From positions 114,060 through 178,059 of the forward strand of contig NZ_MUHD01000003.1 of NCBI RefSeq assembly GCF_002217395.1: a DNA stretch of 64,000 nt. Reading direction: 5' to 3'. The notes beneath the pieces were generated by a model. That model saw nothing but the letters and a program-made list of their open reading frames with translations, made no database searches and was not told where the DNA came from. The position numbers and the translations under genes were made by a program. Each line of letters opens with the position of its first letter. Within the stretch, counting starts at the first letter, position 1. This document shows, piece by piece, positions 1 through 8,530 of this stretch. This DNA comes from Flavobacterium plurextorum. GTDB taxonomy: Bacteria > Bacteroidota > Bacteroidia > Flavobacteriales > Flavobacteriaceae.

Positions 1-30
1 TTATTTATTAAACTGTTTGTAATTAATTCT

Positions 31-170
31 AACACATAGGAACATAGCTTTTGTACGTGTAAAAGAAGGCGTTTCACTTTTTTCGAACACACATAGCTCT
101 AGCTATGTGAAAGAAATGAGTTTCTTTTTTTACAGTCTTTTTAAAACAAAATCTATGTTTCTATGTGTTT
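31..170. repeat. Family A palindromic intergenic repeat, copy 1
   Basis: The ends are inverted: AACACATAGGAACATAG at the left and CTATGTTTCTATGTGTT at the right. The interior also contains GTTTCAC and a smaller CACATAGCT/AGCTATGTG hairpin. It lies downstream of the 3' end of the GH2 gene. The same termini recur near 3.7, 6.6, 13.3, 14.9, 27.5 and 46.7 kb. Nothing else is visible in bases 1-204. Confidence 0.75.
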
Positions 171-204
171 AATATCTTTTTTAACACACTCTACGGATTG
201 TTTA

Positions 205-2754
205 TTATTTAATTCTAATTGTTGTAGAAGCACCTTGTAATCCTGCACTTTCTGCTTTTACTGTAAATTGTCCTTTCTGCCCTTTTTTAGCTTTAACAAT
301 TACTAACACTTTTCCATTAAAAGCAGGTCTTTCTGTACTTTGAAATGGCACAAAACTAGTTGCATCACCATTATCTGTGGCTACAATTTCTCCAGCTCCT
401 TCAATTGAAAATTTCACTAATGGATTTGAACGCGGAACTACTAAACCATTATTATCTGTAACATCAACCGTTACAAAAACCAGATCAACATCATCTGCAA
501 GAACTTCTGTTCTATCTGCGGCCATTTTTAATTTTGCTTCAGTTCCAGTAGTTTTAACAATATCTGTAGCCCATACTTTACCGTTTTTATAACAAACCAC
601 TTTCAGCTCACCAGGTGTATAAACAACATCATCCCAAGTTAAACGGAAGTCTTTTCCAGTTTCCATTTTCTTTCTTCCAAGACTTTCTCCATTTAAGAAT
701 AATTCGCCTTCATTTCCAGAAGTATAAACGTGTACAGGAACAACTTTCCCAACTCTTTCACTCCAATTCCAATGAGGCAGAATGTGCGCAGTAGGAACGT
801 CTGGTCTCCAATGTGATTTGTAGCTGTAATAGCGGTCTTTTGGAAATCCAGCCAAATCGATAATTCCAAAATAACTGCTTCTTGACGGCGGATTACTTTT
901 TTGCAATTCTGCTAATTTTGCTTCCAGTTCCTTTTGTTTAGAAGGATCCGTTCTAAAATTCAACAAATTTGTTTCATCTGAATTGTATGGCGTTGGTTCT
1001 CCCAAATAATCAAAACCTGTCCAAACATATTCTCCTAATAAATGCGGATATTTTGCGTTGGTACGAAATTGTGTATCTGGCGAACATCCCCATCCTGGAA
1101 AAGCATCATCATAAGAGGAAATCTGCCAAGATTTTTTATCGAATTTATCATCAAAGAAATATTCTCCTCTTGAACTTACAGTTGAAGCAGTTTCACTTCC
1201 AAGCGTTGGTTTATTTGCATATCTCGGATCAACATCCCATTTTGGCTGCTGGTCAAAAAAGTAATTTACTCCCATAATGTCAAGTGCCATAGCTGCACCT
1301 GAACCTCTACCGCCGTCAGGATCATTGTAACCGTTAGAAATTGGGCGTGTTGGATCTTCTCTACGCATAATATCAGCCAGTTCTTTGGTTAATTTTACGT
1401 TTTGCTGATCTGGAACTTCGTTTCCAATTGACCAAATAAATACCGACGGATTGTTTCTGTCTCTGCGAACCAATGCCATTAAATCTCTCTCATGCCATTC
1501 GTCGAAAATTACATTGTAATCAAATTTCTTTTTTCCGATTCTCCAAGCGTCAAAAGCTTCATCCCAAACTAAGAATCCCATTTTATCAGCCAATTCTAAC
1601 AATTCTGGAGCAGGTGGATTATGAGAAGTTCTTAATGAATTACAACCCATTTCTTTCAACATTACTAATTGTCTTTTTAATGCCGATGTATTGATAGCAG
1701 CTCCCAGCGCCCCTAAGTCATGATGGTTACAGGTTCCAAATATTTCAACTCTTTTACCATTTAATAAAAACCCGTTTCTTGGTGTAAATTCTATCGTTCT
1801 AATACCAAAAGGAGTGTTATAAGTATCAACTACTTTCCCATCAACGCTGATTTTAGTTTGCGCAACATAACGATTTGGCGTTTTTAAATCCCATAATTTA
1901 GGATTGTTCAAAACCGAATGTGTTTCGGCTTCTTCACTTCCTTTTGCCTTAATATCAAGTGTTGAAGTGATTAATGAACCTACTTTTGCTTTCAGGTTAT
2001 CATTGATATCTATTTCGTACAAATCAGTTGTAACAACAGCTTTTACAGCTTTATTTGAAGCGTTTTGTACGTTTACCAATACTTTGATATCAGCCGCTTC
2101 TTTGGTAATATTAGGAGTTGTCACAAAAGTTCCCCAATGTGCAACATGCACTGGACTTGTTTTTACCAACCAGACATGACGATAAATTCCGGCACCTGGA
2201 TACCAGCGAGAATCCCAATTTTCAGTATCTAAACGAACAGCTAGAATGTTCTCTTGACCAAATTTTAAAAACGGAGTCAAATTCATACGAAATGAATTAT
2301 AACCAAACGGCCAAGTTCCTACATAATTTCCGTTTAAATAAATTTTAGCATTAGCCATTGCACCGTCAAAATCAACAAAAATTTGTTTTCCAGAATCTGA
2401 AGCAGGAACCGTAAAATGCTTACGATACCAGCCAATTCCTTTCCAAGGCAATTTTCCAGTTTCGCCTCTTAATTCAATTCTAAAAGGTCCTTTTATAGCC
2501 CAATCGTGCGGCAGATTTAATTTTTCCCAATTAGATTCGTTTAAAGAAACAGCTTCTAAATTTTTAGGTTCTTCTTTTACTAATCCATCCGCTAGAGATC
2601 CGTATCTTGAAAAAAGCCAATTGTCATCAAAAGACTGTGTATCCGTTGATCCCATTCTCTTTATGGCTGCTTGCTGCGAAAACACAGACGATCCCATGAT
2701 TAAACAAAGCACTACTACTAGGCTTCTGCTTATCGAAAACATCTTTTTGTTCAT
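205..2754 (-). CDS. Secreted GH2 family glycosidase, probable beta-galactosidase
   Basis: An 849-residue protein with a signal peptide ending near SVFSQ (residue 27). The domain order is the GH2 sugar-binding jelly roll (about 40-200), an Ig-like domain (about 200-325), a TIM barrel (about 325-640), then C-terminal beta domains of the DUF4982 and Ig-like kind. The acid/base glutamate is E446 in WSIGNE and the likely nucleophile is E521 in LGSETAS. In the periplasm or at the surface it should remove non-reducing beta-linked sugars, most likely galactose exposed after desialylation. GH2 also includes beta-mannosidases and beta-glucuronidases, so substrate is inferred from the fucosidase, hexosaminidase and sialidase genes nearby. 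It ends the minus-strand fucose cluster, about 100 bp downstream of the SDR gene. Confidence 0.88.
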   Translation of the reverse strand: MNKKMFSISRSLVVVLCLIMGSSVFSQQAAIKRMGSTDTQSFDDNWLFSRYGSLADGLVKEEPKNLEAVSLNESNWEKLNLPHDWAIKGPFRIELRGETGKLPWKGIGWYRKHFTVPASDSGKQIFVDFDGAMANAKIYLNGNYVGTWPFGYNSFRMNLTPFLKFGQENILAVRLDTENWDSRWYPGAGIYRHVWLVKTSPVHVAHWGTFVTTPNITKEAADIKVLVNVQNASNKAVKAVVTTDLYEIDINDNLKAKVGSLITSTLDIKAKGSEEAETHSVLNNPKLWDLKTPNRYVAQTKISVDGKVVDTYNTPFGIRTIEFTPRNGFLLNGKRVEIFGTCNHHDLGALGAAINTSALKRQLVMLKEMGCNSLRTSHNPPAPELLELADKMGFLVWDEAFDAWRIGKKKFDYNVIFDEWHERDLMALVRRDRNNPSVFIWSIGNEVPDQQNVKLTKELADIMRREDPTRPISNGYNDPDGGRGSGAAMALDIMGVNYFFDQQPKWDVDPRYANKPTLGSETASTVSSRGEYFFDDKFDKKSWQISSYDDAFPGWGCSPDTQFRTNAKYPHLLGEYVWTGFDYLGEPTPYNSDETNLLNFRTDPSKQKELEAKLAELQKSNPPSRSSYFGIIDLAGFPKDRYYSYKSHWRPDVPTAHILPHWNWSERVGKVVPVHVYTSGNEGELFLNGESLGRKKMETGKDFRLTWDDVVYTPGELKVVCYKNGKVWATDIVKTTGTEAKLKMAADRTEVLADDVDLVFVTVDVTDNNGLVVPRSNPLVKFSIEGAGEIVATDNGDATSFVPFQSTERPAFNGKVLVIVKAKKGQKGQFTVKAESAGLQGASTTIRIK

Positions 2755-2853
2755 GTTTGGTTTATTTAGTTATTCAGTTTTTTTGGTATTGTTAAGGCAA
2801 TATTGTTTGCTTGCATATGCAAAAATTCTTGTTGTTAAAGCAAATTTGCTTCG

Positions 2854-3633
2854 CTACAAGGAACGGTCTAAATGTGTATATCCACCGTCAACATAAATAA
2901 GCTGCCCTGTTGTATGACTTGATTTATCAGACAATAAGAATACGGTCATATTTGCAATTTCTTCTGCAGTTGTCATTCTGTTTTCTAACGGAATTTTGGC
3001 TGTGATTTCTTTTAATTTTTGCTCTGGATTTTCAAGCGTATTAATCCATGTTTCGTATAATGGCGTATAACATTCAGCCACAATAACCGAGTTAACACGT
3101 ATTCCATATTTTAATAATTCAACCGCCCATTCACGAGTCAAAGCATTACGACCGCCATTTGAAGCCGCGTAAGCCGATGTATTTCCCTGTCCAGTATCGG
3201 CAGTTTTTGAACCTATATTTACAATTGCCCCTTTTGTTTTTTTCAATTCCGGCAAAGCGTGCTGCGCAATCAAATAATAATGCGTTAGGTTTTTGTGAAT
3301 TGAGGCAATAAACTTTTCATAATTACCGCTTTCTAAACCAACGCCATCATTTACACCTGCATTATTCACCAATCCATCAATGCGGCCGTATAAAGCAATA
3401 ATTTGATCTATAGCCGTTTTACAAGCCTCTGGATTAGTTAATTCTGCTACTACAGACAAGGCTTTTCCGTTCTCCGCTTCTATTTGTCTTATAGCAGCTT
3501 GATTGTCGTCATCATCTCTTCCAATTATCACAGGAATAGCTCCCTCACCAGCCAGAACCTTGCAGATTCCTAGTCCAATTCCTTTTGCCCCGCCGGTTAC
3601 GATAATTATTTTGTCTTTTAGATTAAGGTTCAT
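2854..3633 (-). CDS. SDR family oxidoreductase, probable L-fucose dehydrogenase
   Basis: A 259-residue cytosolic short-chain dehydrogenase with no signal peptide. The Rossmann motif TGGAKGIG (13-20) and NNAG (90-93) are clear. The catalytic Ser is probably S142 and Tyr Y155. The usual YxxxK lysine is replaced by asparagine (YAASN, N159), read directly from the DNA. The family oxidises sugars or polyols with NAD(P). With a mutarotase and a fuconolactonase beside it, oxidation of L-fucose to L-fucono-lactone is the best inference. Because of the missing lysine, its activity or mechanism is uncertain. It is transcribed with the minus-strand fucose genes; a 221-bp spacer carrying a palindromic repeat separates it from the lactonase gene. 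Confidence 0.8.
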   Translation of the reverse strand: MNLNLKDKIIIVTGGAKGIGLGICKVLAGEGAIPVIIGRDDDDNQAAIRQIEAENGKALSVVAELTNPEACKTAIDQIIALYGRIDGLVNNAGVNDGVGLESGNYEKFIASIHKNLTHYYLIAQHALPELKKTKGAIVNIGSKTADTGQGNTSAYAASNGGRNALTREWAVELLKYGIRVNSVIVAECYTPLYETWINTLENPEQKLKEITAKIPLENRMTTAEEIANMTVFLLSDKSSHTTGQLIYVDGGYTHLDRSL

Positions 3634-3712
3634 TTATTCTTTATTTTGGTTAGTTAGGTAGTTAGTTTTTGTTGTTGTTTTTGCGAAACCCTTTAATCAG
3701 AATTTCAATTTA

Positions 3713-3831
3713 AACACATAGTTCCAATAGCTATCGGGATAGTTTTTGAGCTCTACACAAAAAAGCGTTTCACTTTTTAAAACGCATCCCGTCCCGACGG
3801 TTCGGGATAGGGACTATGTTTCTATGTGTTA
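3713..3831. repeat. Family A palindromic intergenic repeat, copy 2
   Basis: It begins AAACACATAG and ends CTATGTTTCTATGTGTT. The interior has GCGTTTCACTTTTTAAAACGC and a C/G-rich hairpin around CCCGTCCCGACGGTTCGGGAT. It lies between the SDR and fuconolactonase genes. Confidence 0.72.
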
Positions 3832-3854
3832 AATATTTTCATCCGAGTCTTACA

Positions 3855-4688
3855 TTATTTTTGTAACTGATAAAAGTTAATAGCGTTACTGCTCCAAAAT
3901 TTATCTTGATCTGCTCTCGAAAACTTCGAAAAATAATCTTCAACAATATCGCAGGAAGACGAATACGAAGCCGCAAGCAAACTCACAGGCCAGTCACTGC
4001 CAAACATCAAGCGATCAATTCCAAATACTTCAGTAACTACATCTAAGCAATATGTAAAATCCTCACGCGTCCAATTACTCCAGTCAGCCTCAGTTACCAA
4101 ACCTGAAACCTTACACATTACATTAGGAAATTTTGCAATTGCTCGAATTCCTTTCTCCCACTCGTTGAACTCTTTATTTTTGAAATCTGGTTTAGCCAAA
4201 TGATCGATAACAAATTTTTGTTTTGGAAACTTCTCAACTAATTTTGCAGCATTCTCCAAATGTTTAGGAAAAATCAAAATATCATAAGTGAAATTGTGTT
4301 TTATCAATTTCGAAATTCCGTTTTGAAATTTTTCCTGAAGCATAAAATCAAGATCCGCTTCAGCTTGAACAATGTGTCTGAATCCCTTTAATTTTTCATA
4401 CTGAGTATAATATTCTAAACGTTCATCAATCTTTTCAGCACATAAATCCACCCAGCCAACAACACCTTTTATAAAAACATTTTCTTTAGCAAGATCTAAA
4501 AGAAAACGTGTTTCCTCTTCACTTTGATCTGCCTGAACTGCCACACAGCCCTCGAACTGATTTTTTATCAATAAAGGTTCCAAATCTGAAGGCATAAAAT
4601 CCTGCTGGATCACTTTCATATCGTCAGTAATCCAAGCGTCTTTTATAGGATGGTATTTCCAAAAATGCTGATGACTATCTATTTTCAT
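3855..4688 (-). CDS. Amidohydrolase family protein, probable L-fuconolactonase
   Basis: A 277-residue cytosolic amidohydrolase_2 (COG3618-type) protein. The metal-site motif DSHQHFW is at residues 4-10, with IDHLAKPD mid-protein and a C-terminal FGSDWP carrying the conserved Asp. The family hydrolyses sugar lactones such as L-fucono-1,5-lactone and L-rhamnono-lactone. The neighbouring mutarotase, SDR and GH29 genes favour fuconolactone. Its start overlaps the mutarotase gene by 14 bp, a sign of translational coupling. The later pathway enzymes (fuconate dehydratase and onward) are not in this window. Confidence 0.82.
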   Translation of the reverse strand: MKIDSHQHFWKYHPIKDAWITDDMKVIQQDFMPSDLEPLLIKNQFEGCVAVQADQSEEETRFLLDLAKENVFIKGVVGWVDLCAEKIDERLEYYTQYEKLKGFRHIVQAEADLDFMLQEKFQNGISKLIKHNFTYDILIFPKHLENAAKLVEKFPKQKFVIDHLAKPDFKNKEFNEWEKGIRAIAKFPNVMCKVSGLVTEADWSNWTREDFTYCLDVVTEVFGIDRLMFGSDWPVSLLAASYSSSCDIVEDYFSKFSRADQDKFWSSNAINFYQLQK

Positions 4689-5022
4689 GCAAATCGAATA
4701 TTTTATCCATCAACATCCATTTTTCACCCTCTTTTGCCCAAGGCAGTGCTTTTTGATATTTCCACATCAATTCTTCCCATTTTTGCACTACAGGATTATT
4801 AGCATCCATTTCTCCTTTTCTTTCAAAAGTAAAAGTTTCATTCGCCTCAATAATCATAAACATCCTGTTGCCAACACAATAAATATCCAGATTCTCAATA
4901 CCAGAATTGGTGATGCTTTCTGTAATTTCCGGCCAGATTTTTTCGTGATACTTTTTGTATTCTGCCATTAAAATCGGATCTTCAGTTAAATCTAATGCGA
5001 GACAATATTTTTGAGTTACCAT
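4675..5022 (-). CDS. L-fucose/L-rhamnose mutarotase (RhaM/DUF718 family)
   Basis: A 115-residue protein, the usual size for this dimeric ferredoxin-fold family that interconverts alpha and beta anomers of 6-deoxy-L-sugars. Visible features are the YHEKIWPEI segment near residues 24-32, which holds the family histidine, and the tryptophan-rich WEELMWKYQ near the C-terminus. Family members act on rhamnose or fucose. Four fucosidase genes in the window and the coupled lactonase make L-fucose the likely substrate. It is 78 bp downstream of the GH29 gene, in the same direction. Confidence 0.8.
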   Translation of the reverse strand: MVTQKYCLALDLTEDPILMAEYKKYHEKIWPEITESITNSGIENLDIYCVGNRMFMIIEANETFTFERKGEMDANNPVVQKWEELMWKYQKALPWAKEGEKWMLMDKIFDLHENR

Positions 5023-5100
5023 ATACTTTATTTAAAACTTTAGATAAAACATCTAAATTCATTTATTTTCAATTAAAAACAATTAAAATAAAACTACTTA

Positions 5101-6537
5101 TTAAGCGCTTACTTTAATAACAATACCAGCTTGTTTTGCTAATTCTGCACGCTGCGATTTAGGAACCGAAACGCTGATTCCACCGCTTACTTTTTTATAA
5201 CTTAACTTTGTTTTACTTCCTAAAAGCACAACATTTAATTTGCCTTTTAAATCATTCTTGATAATAATTTCAGAAGGGATTTCTTTTTCATTTGCTGATG
5301 GAAGATAAATTCCAAAAACTGTCTTTTCTCCTTTTGAAGTATAATACAAATTACCTTCCGAATAAGGGGCGATTGGTTTTGTAGCATAAATCGCCTCGCC
5401 GTTTACATCCAGCCATTTTCCAACTTCGGCTAATGCCTTTTGTACTTTAGGCTCAAAATCGCCTTTTCCGTCAGGACCAACACCAAGCAGTAAATTACCG
5501 CCTTTAGCCACAATTCCTGTTAGTAATTGAATTACTTCTGTTCCTGATTTATATTTATCATTTGGCACCCAGCCCCAATCATTGCCAAGTGTTACACAGC
5601 TTTCCCATGGAACCGCAATTGGTTTTTCGAGTACTTTGCGTTCAGGAGTTAGATAATCTTCATATTCACCCGGCACCCAGCGATCAACAACAATAAGTCC
5701 CGGCTGTTTTTTACGTGCCGTTTCGGCAATTAATTTCATATCGATATCTAAGTTCTGACGGTTCTTTTTTCCTTCAATTTGTTTTGCTGGACGAACCCAG
5801 CCTCCGTCAAGCCAAAGAATATCAACTTTACCATAATCTGTTGTTAATTCGTTTAACTGATTTTGGGTATATTTTACAAAGTTCTGCCATCTTTCAGGAT
5901 GCGCTTTTATATCATAGTTTGGATTTCGATCTTTTGGCGGATAATACTTCCACCAAAAATCTTGTGAAGTCCAGTCTGGTTTCGAAAAATAAATTCCAAC
6001 CGACAATCCCTCTTTTCTAGAAGCATCCAAAACATTTCTTAATACGTCTGGTTTTGCATTCTTAGCATTTGGCAAATTCGGATTTGTGATCTTAAAATCG
6101 GTAAATTTTGAATCGTACATACAAAATCCATCGTGGTGTTTTGATGTAAAAATCAAATATTTTGCACCGGCACTTTTAAACATTTTTGCCCATTTCTCCG
6201 AATCTAGATTTACAGGATTCAAGCTAAATCGTGCTCCGCGATAATCTGAAGCAAAAGAATCATAATCATCATAACCGTTACGGGTCACCCAATCTTCTGG
6301 AGCCAATCCCCACGATTCGCAAATTCCAAGCTGACTGTATAATCCCATATGAATAAGCACTCCAAACTTATAATCCTGCCATTTGGCCAAGTTTTCTTTT
6401 ACAGCTTTATCCTTTGGAGCAATATAAGTATCTGCAGGTGTTTTTTCATTTTCCGGCATAATATCTCCTTGCGCCTGAGACAAAGTTCCTACGGCAAAAC
6501 AACAAACGGATAATACTAGTTTTAATCTGCTTTTCAT
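5101..6537 (-). CDS. Secreted alpha-L-fucosidase, GH29 (paralog 1)
   Basis: A 478-residue protein with an N-terminal signal peptide ending near SQAQG (residue 24). GH29 motifs are FTSKHHDGFCMYDSKFTD (about 130-147) and KVDILWLDGGW, whose D244 is the expected nucleophile. The length covers the catalytic barrel plus a short C-terminal beta domain. It should release L-fucose, which the next genes then oxidise. It closely resembles the plus-strand GH29 at 13425-14870 almost residue for residue through the barrel, so the two are recent paralogs in inverted orientation. Linkage specificity (alpha-1,2/3/4/6) cannot be read from sequence. Confidence 0.93.
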   Translation of the reverse strand: MKSRLKLVLSVCCFAVGTLSQAQGDIMPENEKTPADTYIAPKDKAVKENLAKWQDYKFGVLIHMGLYSQLGICESWGLAPEDWVTRNGYDDYDSFASDYRGARFSLNPVNLDSEKWAKMFKSAGAKYLIFTSKHHDGFCMYDSKFTDFKITNPNLPNAKNAKPDVLRNVLDASRKEGLSVGIYFSKPDWTSQDFWWKYYPPKDRNPNYDIKAHPERWQNFVKYTQNQLNELTTDYGKVDILWLDGGWVRPAKQIEGKKNRQNLDIDMKLIAETARKKQPGLIVVDRWVPGEYEDYLTPERKVLEKPIAVPWESCVTLGNDWGWVPNDKYKSGTEVIQLLTGIVAKGGNLLLGVGPDGKGDFEPKVQKALAEVGKWLDVNGEAIYATKPIAPYSEGNLYYTSKGEKTVFGIYLPSANEKEIPSEIIIKNDLKGKLNVVLLGSKTKLSYKKVSGGISVSVPKSQRAELAKQAGIVIKVSA

Positions 6538-6558
6538 ATTCTATAATTATATTTTTAC

Positions 6559-6732
6559 CAATTGAGTGCAATTAATTTAACACATAAAAACATAGACTCT
6601 AATTCTTTAAAAAAGGCGTTTCACATAATCAAAATACACAGAATACACCTATGTAAAAAAAATGTGTTTCTCTTTGTACTTCTTCTTATATATATAAATC
6701 TATCCTGACAGTTATCCAGACTATGTGTTAAA
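6559..6732. repeat. Family A palindromic intergenic repeat, copy 3, with flanking motif
   Basis: TTTAACACATAAAAACATAG at the left and CTATGTGTTAAAA at the right. The left flank ATTGAGTGCAATTAAT is the reverse complement of the ATTACACTCAA-type motif found outside the right end of the 46.7-kb copy. This shows that the repeat unit extends beyond the CACATAG core. Confidence 0.7.
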
Positions 6733-7168
6733 ATAAAAAGCTGCATCCAAACGAATTATACCTCTTTCTAAACTTATACCTTATTATAAAACAGAGTGTC
6801 TTTCTTTGAAGCAAAAACTAACTTATTTACTAAATCGTTTTATATATTTTGACACTCTTTTTTGATGCAATCTCAAAAAAATAAAATTATCGTATTATTA
6901 AGTCTTATATTACTCCAAAATTATCATTAATTAAGCATTTATTATCTTTACAATTAATTTCATAAAAAAAGAAAGAAAAAATAATGCAATCAAGATTTTT
7001 TTAGCCTTTTAAAAGAATATTTGCTTTTTATTCTTTATAAATTCAAACTGTTTGTTTCTATTTTCTTGCAGAAATAAAACAGCTTTAATAAAAAAGAATG
7101 CATTTACCTTTTTCTTTTTAAGAACTAGATAAATTTTGCCCGTATTTACAAATTGTAGAATCTTAAAA
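6733..7168. other. AT-rich intergenic stretch, no gene seen
   Basis: About 435 bp between palindrome copy 3 and the 3' end of the AraC gene, very AT-rich, with no credible reading frame. It contains one long-looped inverted repeat, AGAGTGTC (6793-6800) with GACACTCT (6851-6858) followed by a T run. Its role is unknown. The promoter for the downstream fucosidase-fucose operon should lie between here and 6538, but I could not place it. Confidence 0.5.
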
Positions 7169-8035
7169 CTAGACTAATGCCTTTTTTCTATATTCCTTTG
7201 GCGTTGTACCAATTAATTTTTTAAACAGCTTATTGAAGTTTGAAGCTGTTTTATAACCGCACTCATAGGCAATTTCAGAAACGCCTAAATCTGTTTCGAT
7301 TAAATATTTGCAAGCATTAGAAACTCGAATTTCATTAAGATATTCTACAAAAGGTTTTTTAGTTTTAGCCTTAAACATTCTACAAAACGATGTAGGCGTT
7401 AAATTGGCAATTTTAGAAATTTCGTCGAGTGATATTTCTTCTTTAAAATTCGATTTTACGTATTTAAAAACCTCCGCCAGGCGGTCATTTTTATTATCAT
7501 CGCTTACCGAAACATACGAACTGTCATTGATAAATCTTAAATCTTTACTTTTTGACAAAAGAAAAATAATCTCGATTAGTCCCATAACCACTTCAAAGCC
7601 TTTTTTCTTAAGCAGTTTCTCTAACTTTTTAGAAACAACAGCGTTTGTTTGTCCAGTAATTGAAACTCCTTTTATTGCTTGCGAAAAAAACTTCTTAATT
7701 TCCTGCGCTTCGGGAAGTTCATAAAAAGACGTTCCAAAAAGATCTCTACTAAAATAGATTACAATCGCTTTCGCCTTTAAACTATTAATTCCTTTATAGA
7801 AAATTTCATCATTAAGCCAAACGTGCGGAATATCATCTCCCAAAAAAACCATATCGCCAGATTCAAACGATTCAACAGAATTTCCGATAATTCTTTTCCC
7901 GTGGCTTTCTAAAATATATACCAACTCAAATTCTGGATGTGAATGAAAAGGTGACTGAAAAAAAGATTCTTCACGCGAGAATACAGACAGCGATGTATTG
8001 GTATAAGAAGCAATGTTAGTCTTTACAATTTTCAT
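7169..8035 (-). CDS. AraC-family transcriptional regulator
   Basis: A 288-residue protein with an N-terminal cupin-type sensing domain (FHSHPEFELVYI near 28-39) and a C-terminal double helix-turn-helix (about 188-285). The signature region includes EISLDEISKIANLTPTSFCR and the terminal GTTPKEYRKK. It lies upstream of the fucosidase/fucose-oxidation genes on the same strand and is divergent from the hydrolase gene at 8531. It is therefore a plausible sugar-responsive activator of one or both units. The ligand cannot be read; free L-fucose is a guess from context. Confidence 0.9.
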   Translation of the reverse strand: MKIVKTNIASYTNTSLSVFSREESFFQSPFHSHPEFELVYILESHGKRIIGNSVESFESGDMVFLGDDIPHVWLNDEIFYKGINSLKAKAIVIYFSRDLFGTSFYELPEAQEIKKFFSQAIKGVSITGQTNAVVSKKLEKLLKKKGFEVVMGLIEIIFLLSKSKDLRFINDSSYVSVSDDNKNDRLAEVFKYVKSNFKEEISLDEISKIANLTPTSFCRMFKAKTKKPFVEYLNEIRVSNACKYLIETDLGVSEIAYECGYKTASNFNKLFKKLIGTTPKEYRKKALV

Positions 8036-8530
8036 TTTCAGAATAGTAATGATAATTAATAATTAAATAAGGATAAAATCGAATTAATCACTTATTTTTT
8101 TTAGATATAATTTTAAATTTCCCAAAAAACAAAAATAATAAAAAATTCATACGAGAATACTAAATCGATTTACTAAGTTTGAAAAATATAAAAATTAAAG
8201 ATGAAAATGAGTAATTAATTTTCATTTATTACAAAAAAACAGCACTATTTTTTCTATGCTTTACCTTGATCTATTGGCAGATTATGCAAATAATCAAAGA
8301 TAAAATAGAGGTGATTATATAAAAAAAATGGAGTTAATAATTAGGCAGAGATTTCTCAAAAACACAAAAAAAACTAAAAAAATAAATTAAAGAAAGGCTT
8401 TCTTTTAAAACAAAACCTTTCATTAATACCATACAATTCATCGTTTTTTACTCCTCAAATTTAATTTTTTAGGTAAAATTTCTTTTGAAGTGATTTTGGA
8501 GTAAAATTGAAAAAACTAAAACTAAAAAAA
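8036..8530. other. Divergent intergenic region between AraC regulator and hydrolase
   Basis: About 495 bp of AT-rich DNA between divergently transcribed genes. Promoters for both must lie here, and it is the best place to expect an AraC operator. I see no convincing direct repeat pair. A minus-strand TATTTTTG at 8130-8137 matches the Bacteroidota -7 consensus TAnnTTTG but has no clear -33 TTG at the right distance. Confidence 0.4.

Noticed and set aside
7308..7724. A 138-codon plus-strand open frame within the AraC gene
   Set aside because: It lies wholly inside a well-supported AraC gene on the other strand, has no motif, and its composition is that of an antisense shadow.
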